Shown: piece after piece, positions 15,601 to 27,600 of the stretch
Layout of the letters: each line of letters opens with the position of its first letter
Position numbering within the stretch: position 1 is the first letter of the stretch
NCBI RefSeq assembly: GCF_032854445.1
Contig: NC_088303.1
Span: 4,101,501-4,165,500, forward strand
Length of the DNA: 64,000 nt
Direction of reading: 5' to 3'
From: Liolophura sinensis
Lineage: Eukaryota; Mollusca; Polyplacophora; Chitonida; Chitonidae
Notes under the pieces: generated by a model
Told to the model about the DNA's origin: nothing
What the model saw: the letters and a program-made list of their open reading frames with translations, nothing else
Database searches by the model: none
Made by a program: the position numbers and the translations under genes

Positions 15601-18600
15601 CAGTTGCATATGCCGAGAAACTTTTTTGTTCTTCTTGATAATAGCCAAATCCTACATTTGTGTCTTTTAAGTGACAGCTGTGGTCGTATATGTAAAGTTT
15701 TTTTTTTTTTTTTTTTTTTTTTTTTGATTGGTGTTTTACGCCGTACTCAAGAATATTTCACTTATACAACGGCGGCCAGCATTATGGTGGGTGGAAACCG
15801 GGCAGAGCCCGGGGGAAACCCATGACCATCCGCAGGTTGCTGGCAGACCTTCCCACATGCGGCCGTATATGTAAAGTGGGAAGATCTGACAGAAACCTGC
15901 AGGTGGTCGCAGAAGAGAAATATTCTTGTATATGGTGTAAAGCAACAATCAAATAAATAAATAAATCTTGAGTGACAGTTGCAGGATTAATAAATATTGG
16001 ACGTTCTGGGTGTATTGGCACTAAATGAGTTCTACTTTTGTGATATTTAACTGAATTTTCAGTGTATAATTAGTTTGGTAGGGGCGTTGGTGTTAGGGAG
16101 AATTCTTCATAGAAAGCCAAGGCTTTTTTTCCTAGAAGCAGCTGTACTAATACTAGTAGTACTAATGATTGAGGGAGTGGTGTTTAGTAGGAAGAAAGTC
16201 AAAATAAGCAAATTAGTTCAACATCATCATGTCAAATACACCTTGTGAAAAAGCTCTCAGATCTACTTATACAGTATATACATCATCAAATAACAAAGCT
16301 TTTTCAGCAGTCACAGAAAGCTCTGGTAGAAATGTTGTTAAATTGCGCTTCTAATTACAACAAAATGACCATTTGAAATTGTGCAGAAAATCACATTAAA
16401 CATACTGGTTAAAACTGGCCAGAACATTTGTTGCCAAAGTGAGATAAAATTTCTCATTATGATGTTGGTAGACCTGTATATGCTTGTATACATCAGTAGG
16501 ATATTGGTAGACCTATATATACATGTATACATCAGTAAGATTTCTCATTATGATGTTGGTAGACCTGTATATACATGTATACATCAGTAGGATGTTGGTA
16601 GACCTATATATACATGTATAAAGCAGTAGGATGTTGGTAGACCTGTATATACATGTATACATCAGTAAGATGTTGGTAGACCTGTATATACATGTATACA
16701 TCAGTAGGATGTTGGTAGACCTATATATACATGTATAAAGCAGTAGGATGTTGGTAGACTTGTATATACATGTATATAGCAGTAGGATGTTGGTAGACCT
16801 ATATGTACATGTATACATCAGTAGGATGTTGGTAGACCTATATATACATGTATACATCAGTAAGATTTCTCATTATGATGTTGGTAGACCTGTATATACA
16901 TGTATACATCAGTAGGATGTTGGTAGACCTGTATATACATGTATACATCAGTAAGATGTTGGTAGACCTATATATACATGTATAAAGCAGTAGGATGTTG
17001 GTAGACTTGTATATACATGTATATAGCAGTAGGATGTTGGTAGACCTATATGTACATGTATACATCAGTAGGATGTTGGTAGACCTATATATACATGTAT
17101 ACATCAGTAAGATGTTGGTAGACCTGTATATACGTGTATACAGCAGTAGGATGTTGGTAGACCTATATATACATGTATACATCAGTAGGATGTTGGTAGA
17201 TCTGAATATACATGTATACATCAGTAGGATGTTGGCAGACCTTTATATACATGTATACATCAGTAGGATGTTGATAGACCTGTATATACATGTATACATC
17301 AGTAGGATGTTGGTAGACCTCTATATACATGTATACATCAGTAGGATGTTGGTAGACCTGTATATACATGTATACATCAGTATGATGTTGGTAGACCTGT
17401 ATATACATGTATACATCAGTATCATGTTGGTAGACCTGTATATACATGTATACATCAGTAGGGTGTTGGTAGACCTATATATACATGTATACATCAGTAG
17501 GATGTTGATAGACCTATATATACATGTATACATCAGTAGGATGTTGGTAGACCTCTATATACATGTATACATCAGTAGGATGTTGGTAGACCTGTTTATA
17601 CCTGTAATTTCTACTTTGGAATTCAGGCTCTTTTAATGCCATTCTGTTTACGATTGCAGGTAACAATGATACAAATAGCAGCGAGTTATCAGATGGTAAA
17701 TCCCAGGGCCGTGAATCCCAGTCCCTCCAAGACCCAGGCGCCTCAACGATGGTACCCACCCCCTCCCCGGATCTCTTTACCCCCATGGGCCAGACACCCG
17801 ACCCCTCACAAGCCTCGTCATCCGCCTCAAGTGCACCATTCCCATACCCATCATCAGCACCAACAGGTGCCCACGATGACCCAGCGTCTAATTCAACCTC
17901 AGTCACAACGACAACAGACAACATCAGCTCACAAAGTACGCCACCAGCAGCGGACAACATCGACATCCCCAGCTCATCATCGCCAACAGCGACAACCGCC
18001 ACGAAGCTCAGTGACTCCAACACGTCGTATACCACAGTTACGGGAAACACAGTTATGAAAAGTGGAATTGAAATCTGCCTGGACCCTGACTGTGTGAAAG
18101 CTTGTAAGTCTTAATATGTGCCGTGACTGAGCCATCAACCATTATCCAAGTGTTTACTTCCAAACACTTATGCCATTTACCATTGCCTGAGGCTTCATTT
18201 ATTTACAGATTTGGTTGGTGTTTTATACCATACGCAATAATATTTGACTTATATGATGGTGGCCAACGTTATGCTGGGAGGAAGTGGGGGAAAGTGTTTA
18301 TCACCATAAAACATGAATAAGATGATAGCAAAATCTTACACTGTTTGAAATATAGGTGTCTGGTGTAAGAATGGTTTCATACCTAAGATTCCACAAGTCA
18401 GAAGAGTTTGAAAACCATTCTTTCAGCCCCTTATACATGTTATAAATATACAACAACAGAACATAAGGCTTTTGACTTTAGTTTAAAATGTGTGTATGTG
18501 GTTTTTGGACCATCACCATCTAAACTCCCAAAGTACATGTATATTTTTGGTGGAATATGGAGGATGGAACTCATGGAAGTCTCTTTTTTTCTCATTTTAA

Positions 18601-21600
18601 TACCTTATTGTTTGTTTGTTTTCTCTTCTAACAGCAGCTAGACTAATGTCCTCAATGAACCCACATGCTAACCCTTGCGACGACTTCTTTGAGTACGCCT
18701 GTGGCACATGGAACAAGCTTAATGTCATCCCTGAAGACAAGCCTAGTTACAACACATTTTCTAAACTCAGAGATGACCTCCAGGTGGTTTTAAAAGGTAA
18801 GGCTACTTTTAGCTAGCATCAACTGGATTGAAGTTGACTTGTTTGTTTTGTTTTCATGATATATTAAATAATGGAATGATGGAGGGGCATGATGTCATTT
18901 TGAAGTACATGCAATAAAATGCTTTAAAGTTTTTCATGGATTAGTTTTTGTAATTAACTAAGTACAGTTTAAATGTCTTCTGCACATTCTGTAACCAGGT
19001 GGTACTCCAAAACATCAGGATTTTATTTTCTCTTGGAATGGGTTGCATTTCAGGCTATTAGATGATAATTTAGGCTATGAGGTGACAGTTCAGCCTGTGA
19101 GGTGACAATTCAGACTATGAGGTGACATTTCAGGCTATGAGGTGACATTTCAGGCTCTGAGCTGGCAATTCAGGCTGTCAGGTGACATCTCAGGCTATGC
19201 AGTGACAGTTCCGGCTATGAGGTGACAGTTCAGGCTATGAGGTCACAGTTCAGGGTATGAGCTGACAATTCAAACTATGAGGTCACAGTTCAGGCTCTGA
19301 AGTGACAATTCAGGCTACGAGGAGACAAGTCAGGCTATGAAGTTACAATTTAGGCAATGAGGTGATAATTTAGGCTGTGAGGTGACAGTTTAGGTTATGA
19401 GCAGACAATTAAGGCTGTGAGGTGACAATTTAAGCAATGAGGTGATAATTTAGGCTGTGAGGTGACAGTTTAGGCTGTGAGGTGATAGGTTATGAGCAGA
19501 CAATTAAGGCTGTGAGGTGACAATTTAGGCTGTGTTTCGTCAGATTGTTAAGAGCAAATACTACAAATAGATGTAAATATAAACTTACTTGTAATAAGTT
19601 ATGTAAGGCAAAGGGTGAAAATGGAGATAAATGGCCATAGGCATGTTTTTTCTGATATGTTTGGTAACTTTTAAATCTTACGAATCTGTGAGATGCACCA
19701 TGTTAGAGAAACAAGAAACACGATATTGCATGTACTCTATTCTCTTCAGTCTATTAAAATGGTATGGCAGAAAGACATAACAGTGTTTGTGTGACATCAC
19801 ACTGGAAAGAAGCACTTAGTAGAAATACTCAGGTCTTATTACAACGTTAAACCCCTCAGGGGTTGTCTCTCAGGTCTTATTACAACGTTAAACCCCAAGC
19901 ACTCTCTCTCTCAAGTCTTATTACGACGTTAAACCCCAAGCACTCTCTCTCTCTCTCAAGTCTTATTACGCCGTTAAACCCTAAGCACCCTCTCTCTCTC
20001 TCAAGTCTTATTACGACGTTAAACCCCAAGCACTCTCTCTCTCTCAAGTCTTATTACGATGTTAAACCACAAGCACCCTCTCTCTCTAAAGTCTTATTAC
20101 GGCGTTAAACCCCAAGCACCCTCTCTCTCTCTTTAGTCTTATTACGATGTTAAACCCCAAGCACTCTCTCTCTCTCAAGTCTGATTATGACGTTAAACCT
20201 CAAGCACCCTCTCTCTCAAGTCTTATTATGACATTAAACCCCAAGCACCCTCTCTCTAAAGTCTTATTATGACGTTGAACCCCAAGCACTCTCTCTCTCT
20301 TAAGTCTTAATACGACGTTAAACCTCAAGCACTCTCTCTCTCTCAAGTCTTATCACGACGTTAAACCCCAAGCACTCTCTCTCTCTCTCAAGTCTTATTA
20401 AGACGTTAAACCCCAAGCACTCTCTCTCTTTCTGAAGCCTTAATACGATGTTAAACCCCAAGCACTCTCTCTCTCTTTAGTCTTATTACGACGTTAAACC
20501 CCAAGCACTCTCTCTGTCGCTCTCAAGTCTTATTATGACGTTAAAATTGATCACATGGTGGCATTTTCAATTGTGTTCACATGCACATGTTTGACTATCT
20601 CAGTCAAACAATATCACAAAAATACTTTAGGTGAGATCATTTATCGCTTCATATATACATTTGGTGTAGTGTTGCCTTTTCTTTTAAGAATGTTCTGCCA
20701 TTACCAACGAGTCATGCTACATATTGCCTCTCATAGGATAACAATGTCTTGTACAACCACATCTAGTTTACTATCCAGTGTCCAGCATGTGGGTTTGCAT
20801 TTTATGTTTCCATTCCCTTAATTGATTCACTCTCTCCATGTTGCAGAGCTACTGGAGGTACGCATATCACCAGATGAAGGCGAAGCAACTAAGAAGGCTA
20901 AATACCTGTACCAGTCATGTGTGAATGAAAGTAAGTCATGACTGGTTGCACAGGCTGCAGTATGACTAACAGGATTGCCTTGGTTTGATGGAAATCAGAC
21001 TTTACATGGTTCTGACATAAATGCTGACCAGTGTGGCCAATTTATGGCACACAAAGTGCGAGTCATAGCGATACATCAAGACAGCTTAATGAATAGTCAT
21101 GAGATATGGTAAATAATACTATATACAGTTCTCCAACATCTGTGCTTTATTGAACCATATAGGTGAGATCTTATCTGCAGTTGTAAACTGCCAAAGGAAT
21201 GAGTAGTGTAAACTATGCACCCTAGCCAAGGCGACAGACCACAAAGTACATCACCTTGCACCATAGAGCACCTTTGCCATTAATAAAAGCCTGATTGTTC
21301 GATTTGAAAATGTTGTTTTTGCAGCCCTGATAGAGTCTAGAGGTTTGGCCCCTTTGCTCGCTCTGCTTCGTCAGCTCGGGGATTGGCCGGTTCTAACTGG
21401 TTCCAACTGGAACTCAGCGGCCTTTGACCTCCACAGACAACTAGCCTTGATCTCTGTGTTAAATGACGAATCCATTCTTCTCCGGCTTGTTGTTTTTGCT
21501 GACCCCAAACACTCGGAAGTTAATATAATTCAGGTAGGCCTTGCTTTTTCCCCTCATTGTCACTATATTGTGAGTGTCTGTCCTATTTTTCAGCCTTAAT

Positions 21601-24600
21601 TGATTCTCGTGGCTTGAATCCCGCTTTTACATTGTTGGAAGAGTTTGGAGGCTGGCCTGTGGTAAATGGTAGCGACTGGGACGAGACTTCGTTTGACCTG
21701 GTCAAACTGTTGGCAAAACTGCGTCTCTACAACAACAAGATTCTTATTGAACAGTGGGTAGGGTCAGATGACAAACAGTCTGACACCAATATAATCCAGG
21801 TACGAATTTTCTGAGCCGCTTTCGATCAAATCCATTAATTTGCTTGAAATTGCGCCAGCACTAAATTAACCGTAGACTGCACGTGTCTTCCGTCTCTTCT
21901 AACATCGCATCGCTTCTTATGAATGGCTTGCACGAACAGCTTTTTATCTCCAACCTAAAGCTTTATTCCAGTTTTCGTCTTTTGTCAAGAGCCTTGCACT
22001 GTTTTTATTGCTGAATGCTGTACCTTGACTTTGTGTTAACTCCTGTATGTAGAGAATATGTTCCTTGAATATGGTGTTATAACATATTAAGTATGTTGTA
22101 ATGATCCTGGGACATCAGGGACAAACAGGGGAAGTGGACAAGTGCATTCACAAAGCCACTGCAGCCTTAATACTGCGCCTTGGCAGCTCACTGATTGGGT
22201 GCCTCAGTTATAGTAAACACATGTACAAGTCAAGGGGATATGTCTTGTGGGTGTTGGAAATTGATTATGACAAGTTGGGAGGGTTTTTTTTCTGTCATAT
22301 AGTTTGAAGAGTTGACTGTACATCATCAGTGTGTAGCATGGACTGAACATAGCGCATTCAGTACACTGTGTTGCAACTATCATGTGCAGGAATGTATTGT
22401 CAATCTATTATCTCGATTTGCTTATACCTTGTCTGTGTAGTCATCTGTGGTAACTGAGAGAAGTCTATACGGTGTATGTACATCATACATACATGGCTCA
22501 ATATGCACGCAGTATACTTACAAGATTTATACACAATGTAGTCTGAAATAGCCTTTTTACTATGTCAGTTTGATAATGTTTCATTTTTCACTGTTGGTTT
22601 TTTCGTTATCTAAACCATTCCAGTATCTATCATGTTTACATCGTTACAAATTCTGACAGTTTTTATAATGTAACTAAATTGTGTTAATTCAGCAGGTTGA
22701 TAATATTAAACTAGATAATATATAATTAAAATGCCAGTTTATCGTAATTGTCAGTAAACAGATAAATGTGCATCATGTCTCTTCATTATTTCCATTACAA
22801 TTTTTGTAAGGGAAAACATTAGCAGAAGAAACACTGATTTCTCTCTTCATTATTTCCAAATACAGTGTTTGTAAATGAAAACATTGGTCGAAGAAACAAA
22901 ATTTCTGTCTTCATTATTTCCAGTACAGTTTTTGTACATCAAAACATTAGTAGAATAAACTCCAATTTCTGTCTTCATTATTTCCAATACAAGTTTTGTG
23001 CTTGAAAACATACGAAGCTGAAGAAACTCCATTTTCTCTCTTCTTTTTACCCATTACAATTTTTGTATGTGAAGTATTAATCATAGGCTTCAGAAACACA
23101 GATTTCTCTCTTCATTATTACTACTACAATTTTGGTACATCAAAACATCTGCCGAAGAAACCTCATTTTCACTCTTCATTATATCCATAACAGTTTTTGC
23201 TATGGCTCTTTCCTGTTGATAGATAGATCAACCAGAACTGGGCATGCCCAGTCGGGATTACTACCTCAAAGGTCGAGATGATGCAGTAGTTAAGACCTAT
23301 GAAGATTTTGCTCGTCAAGTGGCCATATTTCTTGGTGCAGAACCTGAGAGAGCAGCCAGAGAGATGAAACAAATGGTAGACTTGGAGGTGGCCTTGGCAA
23401 ATGTAAGATATGGTTTATTACTGTAGTAAGTAATCGGTACCTATTCTCTAAGTTATTTTATAAAACTTTAATACTAAGATATGTTTTATTACTGTAGTAA
23501 GTAATCGGTACCTATTCTCTAAGCTATTTTATAAAACTTTAATACTAAGATATGTTTTATTACTATTACCTATTCTTGAAACTATTTTATGAAACTTTAA
23601 TACTAAGATATGGTTTATTACTGTAGTAAGTAATCGTTACCTATTCTCTAAGTTATTTTATAAAACTTTAATACTAAGATATGTTTTATTACTATTACCT
23701 ATTCTTGAAACTATTTTATGAAACTTTAATACTAAGATATGGTTTATTACTGTAGTAAGTAATTGGTACCTATTCTCTAAGTTATTTTATAAAACTTTAA
23801 TACTAAGATGTGTTTTATTACTGTAGTATGTAATCGGTACCTATTCTCTAAGTTATTTTATAAAACTTTAATATTAAGATGTGTTTTATTACTGTAGTAA
23901 GCAATTGGTACCTATTCTCTAAGTTATTTTATAAAACTTTAATACTAAGATGTGTTTTATTACTGTAGTAAGTAATCGGTATCTATTCTCTAAGCTATTT
24001 TATAAAACTTTAATACTAAGATATGGTTTATTACTGTAGTAAGTAATCGGTACCTATTGTCTAAGTTACTTTATAAAACTTTAATACTTTATTTAACCTA
24101 AAATTCATTCATGACTAAGTTACCTCAACATTTTCAGAACTTGAATGTGTTCATCTTTTTAATCTTTAGATCACCATTCCTCAAGATCAGCGCCGTGACA
24201 GCGAGGCCCTCTATAACAAAATGACTGTTGGAGAATTAGCAGATAACATCACGGGGGTAAGTAACATTTTATTTGACAGATGAGTTTTGACAAAATTGTG
24301 TATGGTTTTGAGTTACATGTTTATCTACTTGTTTCACTTGAGTAATATTCCTCATATTGTCAGAAATCAGTGCAGAGGAAGGACAGTTGTAAGTTAGCAA
24401 ATTTTCAAGCGTATCAGTCTGTCCATGAGATCATACATATAAGTCAGCCATTCAGTTAACTCATATGTCACCACTTTTCTCTGTTGACAGTTTGACTGGA
24501 GACAATACCTGAACCTCCTCTTCAATGAGGCCAACATGACGATAGAGGATAGTGAAGAAGTGGTTGTATATGCTCCACAATACTTGATAGGCCTTATGAA

Positions 24601-27600
24601 CATCCTGGAGGAGACAGACAACAGGTAAGGGCCATGTGACCATTCTCAAGTGGACAAAGAATTGGTAAGGACCTTATGAACATCCTGGAGGAGACAGACA
24701 ACAGGTAAGGGCCATGTGACCATTCTCAAGGGGACAAAGAATTGGTAAGGACCTTATGAACATCCTAGAGGAGACAGACAACAGGTTAGGGCTATGTGAC
24801 CATTCTCAAGGGGACAAAGAATTGGTAAGGACCGTGTGAACATCCTGAAGGAGACAGACAACAGGTAAGGGCCATGTGACCATTCTCCAGGGGACAAAGA
24901 ATTGGTAAGGACCGTGTGAACATCCTGAAGGAGACAGACAACAGGTAAGGGCCATGTGACCATTCTCCAGGTAACAAACAGTAGGTAAGGGCCATGTGAC
25001 AATTCTCCAAGTGACAAACAATGGGTAAGGACCTTATGAACATCCTGGAGGAGACAGACAACAGGTAAGGGCCATGTGACCATTCTCAAGGGGACATAGA
25101 ATTGGTAAGGACCTTGTGAACATCCTGGAGGAGACAGACAACAGGTAAGGGCCATGTGACCATTCTCCAGTGACAAACAATAGGTAAGGACCTTATGAAC
25201 ATCCTGGAGGAGACAGACAACAGGTAAGGGCCATGTGACCATTCTCAAGGGGACATAGAATTGGTAAGGACCTTGTGAACATCCTGGAGGAGACAGACAA
25301 CAGGTAAGGGCCATGTGACCATTCTCCAGTGACAAACAATAGGTAAGGACCTTATGAACATCCTGGAGGAGACAGACAACAGGTAAGGGCCATGTGACCA
25401 TTCTCCAGGTAACAAACAGTAGGTAAGGGCCATGTGACCATTCTCCAGTGACAAACAATAGGTAAGGACCTTATGAACATCCTGGAGGAGACAGACAACA
25501 GGTTAGGGCTATGTGACCATTCTCAAGGGGACAAAGAATTGGTAAGGGCCGTGTGAACATCCTGAAGGAGACAGACAACAGGTAAGGGCCATGTGACCAT
25601 TCTCCAGGGGACAAAGAATTGGTAAGGACCGTGTGAACATCCTGAAGGAGACAGACAACAGGTAAGGGCCTTATGGCTTTTCTCCAGGTGACAACAGGTA
25701 AGGGCCTTACGAACATCCTGTAGGAGACAGACAACAGGTAACGGCCTTATGGCTTTTCTCCAGGTGACAACAGGTAAGGGTCTTATGAACATCCTGGAGG
25801 AGACAGACAACAGGTAACGGCCTTATGGCTTTTCTCCAGGTGACAACAGGTAAGGGTCTTATGAACATCCTGTAGGAGACAGACAACAGGTAACGGCCTT
25901 ATGGCTTTTCTCCAGGTGACAACAGGTAAGGGTCTTATGAACATCCTGGAGGAGTCAGACAACAGGTAACGGCCTTATGGCTTTTCTCCAGGTGACAACA
26001 GGTAAGGGTCTTATGAACATCCTGGAGGAGACAGACAACAGGTAACGGCCTTATGGCTTTTCTCCAGGTGACAACAGGTAAGGGTCTTATGAACATCCTG
26101 GAGGAGACAGACAACAGGTAACGGCCTTATGGCTTTTCTCCAGGTGACAACAGGTAAGGGTCTTATGAACATCCTGTAGGAGACAGACAACAGGTAACGG
26201 CCTTATGGCTTTTCTCCAGGTGACAACAGGTAAGGGTCTTATGAACATCCTGGAGGAGTCAGACAACAGGTAACGGCCTTATGGCTTTTCTCCAGGTGAC
26301 AACAGGTAAGGGTCTTATGAACATCCTGTAGGAGACAGACAACAGGTAACGGCCTTATGGCTTTTCTCCAGGTGACAACAGGTAAGGGTCTTACGAACAT
26401 CCTGGAGGAGACAGACAACAGGTAACGGCCTTATGGCTTTTCTCCAGGTGACAACAGGTAAGGGTCTTATGAACATCCTGGAGGAGTCAGACAACAGGTA
26501 ACGGCCTTATGGCTTTTCTCCAGGTGACAACAGGTAAGGGTCTTATGAACATCCTGGAGGAGACAGACAACAGGTAACGGCCTTATGGCTTTTCTCCAGG
26601 TGACAACAGGTAAGGGTCTTATGAACATCCTGGAGGAGACAGACAACAGGTAACGGCCTTATGGCTTTTCTCCAGGTGACAACAGGTAAGGGTCTTACGA
26701 ACATCCTGGAGGAGACAGACAACAGGTAACGGCCTTATGGCTTTTCTCCAGGTGACAACAGGTAAGGGTCTTATGAACATCCTGGAGGAGTCAGACAACA
26801 GGTAACGGCCTTATGGCTTTTCTCCAGGTGACAACAGGTAAGGGTCTTATGAACATCCTGGAGGAGACAGACAACAGGTAACGGCCTTATGGCTTTTCTC
26901 CAGGTGACAACAGGTAAGGGTCTTATGAACATCCTGGAGGAGACAGACAACAGGTAACGGCCTTATGGCTTTTCTCCAGGTGACAACAGGTAAGGGTCTT
27001 ATGAACATCCTGGAGGAGACAGACAACAGGTAATGGCCTTATGGCTTTTCTCCAGGTGACAACAGGTAAGGGTCTTATGAACATCCTGGAGGAGTCAGAC
27101 AACAGGTAACGGCCTTATGGCTTTTCTCCAGGTGACAACAGGTAAGGGTCTTATGAACATCCTGGAGGAGACAGACAACAGGTAACGGCCTTATGGCTTT
27201 TCTCCAGGTGACAACAGGTAAGGGTCTTACGAACATCCTGGAGGAGACAGACAACAGGTAACGGCCTTATGGCTTTTCTCCAGGTGACAACAGGTAAGGG
27301 TCTTATGAACATCCTGGAGGAGTCAGACAAGAGGTAAGGGCTTTATTACCATTCTCTAGGTAGCAAACAACAGGTCAGGGCCTTATGACTATTCACCCGG
27401 AAACAGACATGTTAAGACTTAAAAACTTTCATTTACAGCACAAGTAATATGTAGAAATCATAAATCCCTTCCAGTGCTACAAACAGTAGGTACATGTATT
27501 AGCAAGGATCAATTCAATTGGTCATTGCCAACAGGAGGTACATATATTAGCAAGAATCAATCCACTTGGTCTGTACAAACAGCAGGTAAGTGTACTGTAA

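Larger units (their letters stand above)
621..17659 (+). other. Intron 1 (about 17 kb) with SINEs and minisatellites
   Basis: The first intron carries SINE pieces and the arrays at 5968-6890, 6891-7490, 9195-9420, 10670-11165, 12757-13840 and 16457-17605, described separately. The stretches 621-2360, 2671-5940, 7500-9190, 9960-10660, 11170-12460, 13870-15680 and 15970-16450 hold AT-rich single-copy DNA with no exon, RNA gene or mobile element that I can support. Short open frames there have no recognisable domains. Confidence 0.7.

Noticed and set aside
16457-17636. Array with short regular repeats, considered as a CRISPR-like array or as a protein-coding repeat
   Set aside because: There are no unique spacers, the units are directly adjacent, and the setting is a eukaryotic intron.
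18123-18320. Open frame of 65 residues after exon 2
   Set aside because: It overlaps an old SINE fragment in intron 2.
24754-25810. Minus-strand open frames across the exon 8 derived array
   Set aside because: They are shadows of the array, whose founder is a plus-strand coding exon.
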